A stretch of DNA of 64,000 nt, from the NCBI RefSeq assembly GCF_964642095.1, contig NZ_OZ209244.1, forward strand, positions 1,178,001 to 1,242,000, read 5' to 3'. Source of the stretch: Fretibacterium fastidiosum. GTDB lineage: Bacteria > Synergistota > Synergistia > Synergistales > Aminobacteriaceae. Each line of letters opens with the position of its first letter. Positions within the stretch are counted from its first letter, which is position 1. Under the pieces are notes generated by a model, which did not search any database, was not told the origin of the DNA, and saw nothing but the letters and a program-made list of their open reading frames with translations. This document shows, piece by piece, positions 1 to 7,108 of this stretch. The translations under genes and the position numbers were made by a program.

Positions 1-405
1 CTCCGCCTCGATGGACAGTCCCAGGGCGTGAGCCGCGTGGACCAACTCGCGCGTCTTTTCCAGGTTCTCGGCGATGGGGTAGTGCGAGCCGTCGAACATG
101 ACGGAGGTGAAGCCAGCCTTGATGCACTTGTAGACCCCTTCATAGGTGCCGTGGTCCAGGTGCAGCGCGACGGGCACCGTGATCCCCAGGCCCTTGTCCA
201 TGGCCCTCACCATCGCGGACACCGTGTCGAAGCCCGTCATGTACTTTCCCGCGCCCTCGGAGACGCCCAGGATGACGGGGCTCCTCAACTCTTCCGCCGT
301 CAGCAGGACGGCCTTCGCCCACTCCAGATTGTTGATGTTGAAGTGCCCGACCGCGTAACGTCCCTCCCTCGCTCTCTTGAGCATTTCCGTTGCCGTCGTC
401 AGCAT
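1..405 (-). CDS. fba: Class II fructose-bisphosphate aldolase, N-terminal part (cut by window edge)
   Basis: Zinc-dependent class II aldolase family, which interconverts fructose-1,6-bisphosphate (or tagatose bisphosphate) and triose phosphates in cytoplasmic glycolysis/gluconeogenesis. The 135 visible residues start MLTTATEMLKRAREGRYAVG and include HFNINN, the substrate-loop type GVSEGAGKY, and the HLDHG motif that carries the catalytic Asp and a zinc-ligand His, followed by SVMFDGSHYP. The ATG at 405 follows an AAAGGGG ribosome-binding site. The C-terminal half lies outside the window, so fructose versus tagatose specificity (fba or gatY/kbaY) cannot be decided. Seen: motifs. Inferred: exact substrate. 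Confidence 0.9.
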   Translation of the reverse strand, partial: MLTTATEMLKRAREGRYAVGHFNINNLEWAKAVLLTAEELRSPVILGVSEGAGKYMTGFDTVSAMVRAMDKGLGITVPVALHLDHGTYEGVYKCIKAGFTSVMFDGSHYPIAENLEKTRELVHAAHALGLSIEAE

Positions 406-570
406 TCTGAAAACCCCTTTGAATGAATTTTGTTTTTGCACTTAAAGTCGGATCGAGAAAGCACCGGCTGATCGCTGCGCTTCTGTTCATTATAGCATTG
501 CGGCATTGTGCGCGAGCTCTCGATGAGTTTGGAATGCGCGCCGCCTTGTCGCTCAAGGCGACGAGTTTTG

Positions 571-618
571 CCCCTGTAAGGGGAGGTGCCGAACGGAGCG
601 GGGCGGAGGGGTTGTTTC
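571..618. repeat. Fragment of the dispersed GC-rich repeat
   Basis: This stretch carries GGGGAGGTGCCGAACGGAGC and the following GGCGGAGGGGTTGTTT, which match the edge of the larger repeat units found near 6.7, 18.9, 24.3, 45.0, 50.2 and 62.1 kb. Only the edge module is present. It lies just downstream of the minus-strand ribbon-helix-helix-like gene. The rest of 406-623 has no gene I can support. Confidence 0.7.
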
Positions 619-623
619 GTATC

Positions 624-880
624 CTATTCGCTTGGAGTGAGTCGGGGCCCCGGGCGTGCAGGCTTTGGAAGGGGGCCGTGCTCGGCTTCGTAGGTTCGGA
701 TCTCGCTGCGCACAGCACGCACCAGCAGGCTGTTGAACGATTCGTCGTAGACGGCCGCCAGAATTTTTCCTTTCAGGAACGTATCTTCGTCGATGCGCAC
801 CTGAGTGAATACGGACTTCGATTTGTCTGGGGCGGACGGCCTTTCAACCTCGGACTATAACGATTGCCTTTATCTCCCAT
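624..880 (-). pseudogene. Small ribbon-helix-helix-like protein with a frameshift
   Basis: From the ATG at 880 the reading frame gives MGDKGNRYSPRLKGRPP and then runs into an out-of-frame stop. In the next frame the sequence continues as FTQVRIDEDTFLKGKILAAV, then YDESFNSLLVRAVRSEIRTYEAEHGPLPKPARP, and stops at 624. The basic GRPP head followed by a beta-strand (TQVRID) and two helices resembles small Arc/MetJ-type DNA-binding proteins of mobile elements. The interval is 257 nt, not a multiple of three, consistent with one lost or gained base near 840. Either a pseudogene or a sequencing error; RHH assignment is by pattern only. Confidence 0.5.
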
Positions 881-947
881 GACTCTATCAACTCTGATCG
901 TTACTCTCTATCTTTCGCCCCTTTTCATAATATGACCTATATTAACT

Positions 948-1145
948 CTAACGCTCCCTCTGGCCCCCTATTTGGAGTCCACTATACTGGGTCGTGTACT
1001 TTTTCCTGAGCCTGATGCTCTGCCTCCGACAGAGGCTCAGGGACTCTGCAGCTTCCTGGTTGGTCATCTTCTCGTTGACCAGCAGCTCCATGATCTTGAT
1101 GCGCTTGATCTCTTTTTGTGACAATGCTACTCGCTCCTGCTTCAT
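948..1145 (-). pseudogene. Transposase N-terminal helix-turn-helix remnant
   Basis: The 65 residues from MKQERVALSQKEIKRIKIME contain a helix-turn-helix (MTNQEAAESLSLCRRQSIRLRKKY) of the type that opens ISNCY/IS481-like transposases (sequence tool-box: repeated-helix 'T..EAA..L..S.RQ..RL'). After LRKKY the sequence leaves the family pattern and stops; there is no catalytic DDE domain. It is therefore a stub left by deletion, and marks the edge of the low-GC accessory island that also holds the TIR gene. The exact IS family is uncertain. Confidence 0.6.
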
Positions 1146-1267
1146 ACCCAAGTATTACCAAAAGACCTGCCTGCCGCGGCATGGGGTGACATTATCACTG
1201 ATCAATGACACAAACATTGACAAAAGGTAGTTTTTATAGTAAAAACGGTTTGAGGAGGTGGCTTTTG

Positions 1268-1945
1268 ATGAAAACAGATGAAGCATTAGAGATTTTGAAA
1301 GCTCAGGGATTGATGTTAGAAGAGCAAAAAAGGTTAACTAATGGGACCGGCGACCAGTTACGTTTTAAAACTGGTGAAATCGTTAATATTTTTAACAAGG
1401 GTACTTTTTCGGTACAGGGCAAAAACAAACCGCGAATCGAAAAGATTTTGTGGGACGCTACGGGAACTGCACAAACAACACCAATAGCACCGTCGCGCGA
1501 AGTATTTGTTGTATATGGCCATGACACAACTGCACGGACACAATTAGAAGCTATGTTGCGACGGTGGGACATTGAACCACTTATTCTCGACCAGCTTCCA
1601 TCAGAGGGACAAACTATAATTGAAAAGCTGGAAAATTATACACAGCAAGCACATTATGCCATAGTTCTTACTACACCAGATGATGAGGGGCATCCTACCA
1701 ATAAGCCTGGTGAAAAACGATATCGCGCTCGACAAAATGTTGTTTTGGAGTTAGGTATGCTTTTGGCTAAATTAGGTAGGAGTAAGGTTGCTATTCTGAT
1801 AAAGGATCAAGAAAACATGGAAAAGCCATCCGATATTAACGGTCTTATGTATATTTCATTCAGAGATAACGTCGAAGATGGAAAATTAAATCTATTCAAA
1901 GAATTGTGTGCCGCTGGATTTAATATTGATAGCAAAAAACTATAA
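1268..1945 (+). CDS. TIR-like nucleotide-binding (NADase-type) effector with small N-terminal domain
   Basis: A 225-residue protein. Residues about 79-205 match the TIR-like predicted nucleotide-binding family (PF10137 type): VFVVYGHD at 79-86, QTIIEKLENY at 115-124, IVLTTPDDEG at 132-141, and RARQNVVLELG at 153-163 whose Glu161 sits where TIR NADases place the catalytic Glu. Members are known as defence effectors that degrade NAD. Residues about 28-55 (RFKTGEIVNIFNKGTFSVQG) resemble the TBP-like N-terminal fold of RNase HIII, a possible nucleic-acid sensor (inference). The ATG at 1268 has a perfect GAGGAGGT site; an upstream in-frame start at 1205 has none. No cyclase or STAND partner is adjacent. 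Base composition is far more AT-rich than the flanking genes, which suggests transfer. Confidence 0.8.
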   Translation: MKTDEALEILKAQGLMLEEQKRLTNGTGDQLRFKTGEIVNIFNKGTFSVQGKNKPRIEKILWDATGTAQTTPIAPSREVFVVYGHDTTARTQLEAMLRRWDIEPLILDQLPSEGQTIIEKLENYTQQAHYAIVLTTPDDEGHPTNKPGEKRYRARQNVVLELGMLLAKLGRSKVAILIKDQENMEKPSDINGLMYISFRDNVEDGKLNLFKELCAAGFNIDSKKL

Positions 1946-1961
1946 AGGCTTCCACCATTAA

Positions 1962-1985
1962 CCTGCCTACCGTGGCGGGTTTTTC
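1962..1985 (+). terminator. Rho-independent terminator after the TIR gene
   Basis: CCTGCC and GGCGGG pair around a six-base loop (1962-1979) and are followed by a T-rich run. It lies 17 bases after the TIR stop codon, so the TIR gene is probably monocistronic. Confidence 0.75.
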
Positions 1986-2097
1986 TTATACCTAAATATA
2001 GAAGGTGATGAATCTAACCGAGAGCTCTGTCAATCATATGTTTTCCTTTTAGTGCCTGAAACTTCATCAGGCCGTGCGAAGCACATGAGGATTGAGA

Positions 2098-2257
2098 CTG
2101 ACGGGTCTGTGAGCATTAGCGAACAGCATCTGGAAGGCTCCCCGAAAGGGGGCGTAGCCCCATGTTAGAATTTTATGGAAGCGCTGAAGGATACCCTTAC
2201 GGATGCTCCTTGATTGCTTCCAACAACTTTTCAAGGTTAATCAGCGCTTCCATAAAA
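2098..2257. repeat. Dispersed repeat copy ending in a 17-bp inverted repeat
   Basis: Positions 2098-2227 share a block with 15781-15886: the '...GAACGGCAGCCGGAAGGCTCCCCGAAGGGG' type segment followed by GAAGCGCTGAAGGATACCC and CTTGATTGCTTCCAACAAC. Positions 2171-2187 (TTTTATGGAAGCGCTGA) and 2241-2257 are perfect inverted complements separated by 53 bases, which could fold as a long hairpin. It fills most of the gene-free stretch 1946-2299 between the TIR gene and the DUF2339 gene. Confidence 0.7.
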
Positions 2258-2299
2258 AATTAAGGAACTAAAAAATTAAGGAAAGCGAGGTTCAGAGCA

Positions 2300-5215
2300 A
2301 TGCTGGTTCTCCTGGTGTTTGCGATCTTCTGGCTGATCCTGTCGCCGCTTCTGATCCTGGGAAAGGTGGGCGACGCCACGGAGCGTCTGAGCCGCCGCAT
2401 CACGGCGCTGGAGAAGGCGATCGACGCGATGCGGCAGGGCCCGATTCCGCGAGAGGCGTCGAAGGAACAGCCCTCCGTCACGCCTCTATCCGAGGTGCAG
2501 CCCTCTGCCGACCTCCTGTCCGAGGAGCTGCCGCTGGCACCTCCTCTGCCGGAAGCGCCGCCCCCTGTCGAGCTTCCCGTGGGAGAAGCGCCCATTGACC
2601 TCGACCTGCCGAAGGTACCCGAAGTCTCCCTCGAGGCGCCGGAGCCTTCGGAATCCCTCCGGGAGACGCCTGAGGAGCCCACCGTCGAGGAACTTCCCGT
2701 TGCCGCCGCAGCAGCCTTCCACCCTGACAACCCCGACGGCCCCAACGACGATGTCTCGTTGTCCCGCCAACCCGGCTCCGTCGCCGCCGCATGGTCCCGC
2801 CTCATCACCTGGCTGATCGCCGAGGGGAACATCTGGGTCTGCACAGGCGTGCTCCTCTTCCTCGTGGGGTTCGGCCTGCTCTTCAGCTACGCGGTTCACC
2901 TCGGTCTGCTGACCCTGGAGATGCGCCTGGCGGGCGCCGCCGTCACGGGCCTCCTGATGGTGGCCTTCGGATTTCGTATGCGGCTGCGGCGTCGTGCCTA
3001 CGCTCTGGTCCTCCAGGGAGGCGGCATGGGCGTGCTCTACCTCGTCGTGCTGGCTGCCGCGAAACTCCATTCGGCCTCCACCAATGTGCCCATCCTGCCG
3101 GAGGGACCGGCCGTTGGGGCGATGATCTTCCTCTCCGTCGTCACCGTCGTCCTGGCGCTGGTGCAGGACTACGAGCCCCTGGCGCTCTTTGCGGTCCTCG
3201 GCGGCTTCGCCGCCCCCCACCTGCTTCAGGTGGGAGCCCGCAGTCCCGTAACGCTCTTCTCCATCTGCACGCTGTTGAACTTCGAGATCCTGGCCATCGC
3301 GTTCCGACGCCGCTGGCGCCTCCTGAACCGGATGGGCTTCCTCCTCACCGCCGGCATCGCCCTGTTCTGGGGCCAGCGCAACTGGAGGCCCGATCTCTTC
3401 TCTGCAGTGGAGCCCTTCCTGTTGGCCTTCCTCGCAACCTACACGTTGATCACGCTTCGCTTCGCGATGCGCCGTGCCGGGGGAGAGTCCCCCGATGCCG
3501 CCGAAGCGTCGCGCTACGACGCCGATATGCCCCTGACCGTCCTCGTCCCCTTCGTCTTCTTCTTCCTGCAGTCCCACGCAGCGGGACACCTCGCCTACGG
3601 CACGGCCTCGACCTGCCTGGGGCTTGGGGTGTGGTACCTGATCTTAGGGGTCTGGCTGCGCCAAAGAGGGGAGCGGTATCAGCCCGTGGTCTGGCGCCTC
3701 TTTGCCGCGCTGAGCATCCTGTTCTCGAACCTCGTCCTCCCTTACGCCTTCGAGCGCGTGCTCTCGTCCGCCGTGTGGGCGGCCGAAGGGGCGTTCCTGG
3801 TCGTCGCAGCCTGTCGTTACGGAAGCCTGAAAGCCCTGCTGGGCGGAATTTTCCTGCAGGTCGGGGCCCTCTGCCTCTACGCCCCCGAACTGGCGCGGAT
3901 TGACCTGACGGTCGATTCGGTGCTGAGTCCGATCCTCGCCAGCGGCGTCCTGTTCGCTGCCGCCCTCTGGTGCAGCGGCTTCTGGATCACGCGCTTCCGG
4001 CTGCGAGGGGAAGACCTCCCCCATGGAACCCGATGGGAACGCCAGGCGTCGGAATTTCTCCGCTCAAACGTGGACTCGGCCTGCGTCGTCTTATCCTGGG
4101 TGCTGACGGGCGCCGGGGCCCTGTGGTGGTGGGGGACCATGGGCGACCAGGTGCCTCGCATCGGGCTCCCCTGGCTCTCGGCCTTCCCGGTCGTCTGCCT
4201 GACCGCCCTGGCCGCCTGTTGGGCCTCCCTGCGCCTCGACTGGCGTGCGGCCCAACTCCTCCTGTTCGGCCCGCTGATCGCCGGCATCCTTTGGGTCTTC
4301 GAGACGCTGCCTTTCGTCCTGCGCCCCGTGACCCTGGACTTCTTCGGCATCGGGCGCAGCCTTACGGCGAGCGCCATCGTCTACGCGGCGACGATCGGGC
4401 CGTCGCTTCGCCTGTTGTATCAAACGAAGGCCGGCTTTCGAGGCATCGAAATCTTCCACTTCGCCGCAATCCTCGTGGGGCTGAGGCTGGCCGACATGGC
4501 CCTGGGGCGATGGGGGCTCCGCTGGGGAGGGGACTGGGCGCAGCTGCTCTCGCTCCTGCCCCTGGTGGCGCTGTTGCTCCACGTGTCGCGGGCGCGGGAG
4601 CGCTCGGCCTTCGCGGGGAGCCCCAAATCCCTGGCCTTTGCCACAGCGCTTCCCCTGCTGCTGCAACTGCCCGCTTTCGTCGACAGCTTCAAGTGGAAGG
4701 GGACCGCCGTCGGCGGGCTGTTCGTCCCCCTGTTGAACCCCCTCGAACTGTGGCAGGCGACCTTCATCCTGTCCTGCGTCCTCTGGTTCCGCTGTTCCTT
4801 CGTCAAGGACGCCCGTCCGTCCCATCCCCTGCGGCAGGGGTTCTTCGGGTTCCTGTTCGTCTGGGTCAACCAGGTCGCCGCGCGGGCGGCGTGGTGGTAC
4901 TCGGACGAGGCCTTTTCCTCGATCTGGATGGCGCTGAGGACGTCGCACTGTCAGGGGATCATCGCTATCTTGTGGGGCGTCCTGGGCCTCGCGGGGATCC
5001 TTCAGGGGAAGCGATTGAGAAGCCGTTCGCTCTGGCGTGCGGGCGCGGGGCTGCTGGCCGCGGACATGGTCAAGCTGTTGATCGTCGATCTGAGCCGCAG
5101 CGCCACCCTGACCCGCATCTTTGCCTTTCTGGTGCTGGGAGGTCTGTTTCTGCTGATCGGCTGGGCTGCGCCGCTGCCCCCAAGGGAGACGGCTGCAGAC
5201 CGGGGGAAGGAGTGA
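2300..5215 (+). CDS. DUF2339 family multi-pass membrane protein
   Basis: A 971-residue integral membrane protein of the DUF2339 family (PF10101), function unknown. It opens with one transmembrane segment (LVLLVFAIFWLILSPLLIL), then a Pro/Glu-rich linker (about residues 45-165), then a long array of roughly two dozen hydrophobic helices starting near WVCTGVLLFLVGFGLLFSYA. The ATG at 2300 follows GCGAGG. Its TGA overlaps the GTG of the next gene by four bases, so the two are translationally coupled; DUF2339 and DUF3999 genes commonly occur as a pair in bacteria. Probably an envelope complex, but no biochemical role is established. Confidence 0.85.
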   Translation: MLVLLVFAIFWLILSPLLILGKVGDATERLSRRITALEKAIDAMRQGPIPREASKEQPSVTPLSEVQPSADLLSEELPLAPPLPEAPPPVELPVGEAPIDLDLPKVPEVSLEAPEPSESLRETPEEPTVEELPVAAAAAFHPDNPDGPNDDVSLSRQPGSVAAAWSRLITWLIAEGNIWVCTGVLLFLVGFGLLFSYAVHLGLLTLEMRLAGAAVTGLLMVAFGFRMRLRRRAYALVLQGGGMGVLYLVVLAAAKLHSASTNVPILPEGPAVGAMIFLSVVTVVLALVQDYEPLALFAVLGGFAAPHLLQVGARSPVTLFSICTLLNFEILAIAFRRRWRLLNRMGFLLTAGIALFWGQRNWRPDLFSAVEPFLLAFLATYTLITLRFAMRRAGGESPDAAEASRYDADMPLTVLVPFVFFFLQSHAAGHLAYGTASTCLGLGVWYLILGVWLRQRGERYQPVVWRLFAALSILFSNLVLPYAFERVLSSAVWAAEGAFLVVAACRYGSLKALLGGIFLQVGALCLYAPELARIDLTVDSVLSPILASGVLFAAALWCSGFWITRFRLRGEDLPHGTRWERQASEFLRSNVDSACVVLSWVLTGAGALWWWGTMGDQVPRIGLPWLSAFPVVCLTALAACWASLRLDWRAAQLLLFGPLIAGILWVFETLPFVLRPVTLDFFGIGRSLTASAIVYAATIGPSLRLLYQTKAGFRGIEIFHFAAILVGLRLADMALGRWGLRWGGDWAQLLSLLPLVALLLHVSRARERSAFAGSPKSLAFATALPLLLQLPAFVDSFKWKGTAVGGLFVPLLNPLELWQATFILSCVLWFRCSFVKDARPSHPLRQGFFGFLFVWVNQVAARAAWWYSDEAFSSIWMALRTSHCQGIIAILWGVLGLAGILQGKRLRSRSLWRAGAGLLAADMVKLLIVDLSRSATLTRIFAFLVLGGLFLLIGWAAPLPPRETAADRGKE

Positions 5216-6639
5216 GGGCCGTGGTCAGGAGCAAGGGACCGGCGCCCTGGGCGGCGGCGTTCCTGCTGGTGCTGACCGTTCTGCTGCCCTGCGGGGCCTG
5301 GGGCGCGAGCCCGAAAAAGCCGGTTTCGCTGGAAGATTTCGTTCATGCGAACGCGTTGACGGGGCAGGAGCTTGACGGAGCGCTCTGCAGAGTCTCCATT
5401 CCCCAGGAGGTCTACCGCGGGCTGGTTCAGTCTCAGAACTGCGACCTTGCCGTCTTCGACTCGACCGGAGAGGTCGTCCCCTTCGTCGTGGTCTCGGAGG
5501 CCGCGGACTCCGGAGCGCCTCCGACGCGCGTCGAGGCGCCCGTGCCGTTCTTCGAGCTCCCTCGAGAGGACGGAGGGGGTGCGGAGAAGGCTTTGCCCGC
5601 GGACATCTCCGTCCGGGTCGATGCGGACGGCCGCATCGTCGAGCTTCGGGAACGGCGCCCGTACGATGGCGGGGCCGTCCGAAGCTACCTCCTGGACCTG
5701 GCCGCCATCGCACCGGGCGGGGCCCCGAACTCGTACCGGCTGAACCTCCAGACCTCCGGGGAGGCGGAACTGAACGTAAAGGCCGACGTCCTCCGGAGCG
5801 AAAACCTGCGGGACTGGAACGCGGTGTGTTCCGACATACCCCTGCTCCGACTCCGCAGGGGAGACGCGCGCCTCGACAGAAGCGAGATCGAGCTGCCCCG
5901 GCATCCGGGCCGCTACCTTCTGTTGAGGGTGCGCGGCGTGGACCCGACCTTCGCGCTCGCGGAGGTGCGCTGTTCCCGTTTGCTGCAGCGAAGGGCATCT
6001 GAGGACGGGAGCGCTGAGTTCGACGGCGTGGTAACCCCGGACCACCGGGCGGTGGAGTACGACCTCGGAGGGGCGTTCCCCGTCACGCAGCTCGACTTCG
6101 TTTTGCAAGAGCCGGGGTTGTATGGGGCGCGTTGCTCCTCCCGCCCCGACCCGGGGACGCCGTGGCGTGCCGCCGGATCGGCGGTGCTCTTCAGGGTGCG
6201 CGAGGCGGGGACCCTCCGGACGAACGCCGCCATGAGCGTTGGCCGGCGTGAAGACCGCTACTGGCGTCTGGACTTCGATCGGGACTTTTCCGCGGCGCCG
6301 CCCCGGCTGAAGGTGGGGTGGCATTCTGGCACCCTGTACTTTCTGGCCCAGGGCCGGGCTCCGTGGATACTGGCCTACGGCAGCGCCCGAAAAGACCTGG
6401 CGCTGCAGAGCCCGCACCTGCTTCAGGACGTGCGGCCGAGCGGCGCCGTGGAGGCGAAGGTCGGCGCGCCCGTGGACCCCAATCCGGCGGGAGGGGGCCT
6501 GCGGGCCGAACGCAACCGTCCGGACGGCGAATGGCAGCGTCGGCTGGTGTGGGGCCTCCTGCTCCTGGGGGCGGTGCTGCTCTCCACGATCGCATGGAAG
6601 CTGCTGCGCTCCGGATCGGGTGCGGGGAACCAGGACTAG
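5212..6639 (+). CDS. DUF3999 family envelope protein
   Basis: A 475-residue protein starting at GTG 5212 (GTGA overlap with the upstream stop; GGGGGAAGGA ribosome-binding site). It has an N-terminal signal peptide or anchor (PWAAAFLLVLTVLLPCGAWGA), a large extracytoplasmic beta-rich region, and a C-terminal transmembrane segment (LVWGLLLLGAVLLSTIAWKL) followed by a short tail. Size, layout and linkage to DUF2339 match the DUF3999 family. Likely works with the upstream membrane protein in the cell envelope; no enzymatic motif is visible. Confidence 0.75.
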   Translation: MRAVVRSKGPAPWAAAFLLVLTVLLPCGAWGASPKKPVSLEDFVHANALTGQELDGALCRVSIPQEVYRGLVQSQNCDLAVFDSTGEVVPFVVVSEAADSGAPPTRVEAPVPFFELPREDGGGAEKALPADISVRVDADGRIVELRERRPYDGGAVRSYLLDLAAIAPGGAPNSYRLNLQTSGEAELNVKADVLRSENLRDWNAVCSDIPLLRLRRGDARLDRSEIELPRHPGRYLLLRVRGVDPTFALAEVRCSRLLQRRASEDGSAEFDGVVTPDHRAVEYDLGGAFPVTQLDFVLQEPGLYGARCSSRPDPGTPWRAAGSAVLFRVREAGTLRTNAAMSVGRREDRYWRLDFDRDFSAAPPRLKVGWHSGTLYFLAQGRAPWILAYGSARKDLALQSPHLLQDVRPSGAVEAKVGAPVDPNPAGGGLRAERNRPDGEWQRRLVWGLLLLGAVLLSTIAWKLLRSGSGAGNQD

Positions 6640-6689
6640 ACTGTCGATCTAAACGCAGCGGTGCCGGAAACTGAACCGACTTCAGAGGA

Positions 6690-7075
6690 TGCCCCTCCGG
6701 TTTGCTGACGCGAACACCTCCCCTTGCAGGGGAGGCGAAAAGAAGAGGCGCGTTGTTGGTCCCCGGTTTATTAGGCTCCCCTGGAAGGGGAGCTGGCGAG
6801 CCCCGCAGGGGCGAGACTGAGGGGTTGTTGGCCCTTTGCATGATGGGTTGTCGTTGGGTATGAAGACGACCCCTCCGGTTCGCTGGTGCGAACCACCTCC
6901 CCTTTCAGGGGAGGCAAAAAGAAGAGGTGCCGTTTTTCAGGCTCCCCTGGAAGGGGAGCTGGCGAGCCCGCAAGGGCGAGACTGAGGGGTTGTTTTGGTC
7001 CCGCAGGGGCTGGGACTGACGGCTCGTGAGCGTCAGCGAACGGCTGCCGGAAGGCTTCCCGAAGGGGGTGTTGGG
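6690..7075. repeat. Two imperfect copies of the GC-rich intergenic repeat
   Basis: The unit 'CACCTCCCCTTGCAGGGGAG...AGAAGAGGCGCG...TTATTAGGCTCCCCTGGAAGGGGAGCTGGCGAGCCC...GAGACTGAGGGGTTGTT' occurs at about 6690-6835 and again at about 6865-6995, followed by a third edge module with GACGGCTCGTGAGCG and CGGAAGGCTTCCCGAAGGGG. The short hairpin just before CACCTCCCC differs between the two copies (GGTTTGCTGACGCGAAC versus GGTTCGCTGGTGCGAACC). These fill the whole gene-free stretch between the DUF3999 gene and polA. Confidence 0.8.
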
Positions 7076-7108
7076 CGTGAAGGCCCCCCAATCCGGCAGG
7101 GGAGGGCC

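Noticed and set aside
423..860. 145-codon plus-strand frame
   Set aside because: It crosses a dispersed repeat fragment and runs antisense to the ribbon-helix-helix-like gene; no ribosome-binding site or protein character.
2486..3589. Long minus-strand frames opposite the DUF2339 gene and other GC-rich genes
   Set aside because: Typical antisense shadows of GC-rich coding sequence; composition is low-complexity and no family motif appears.
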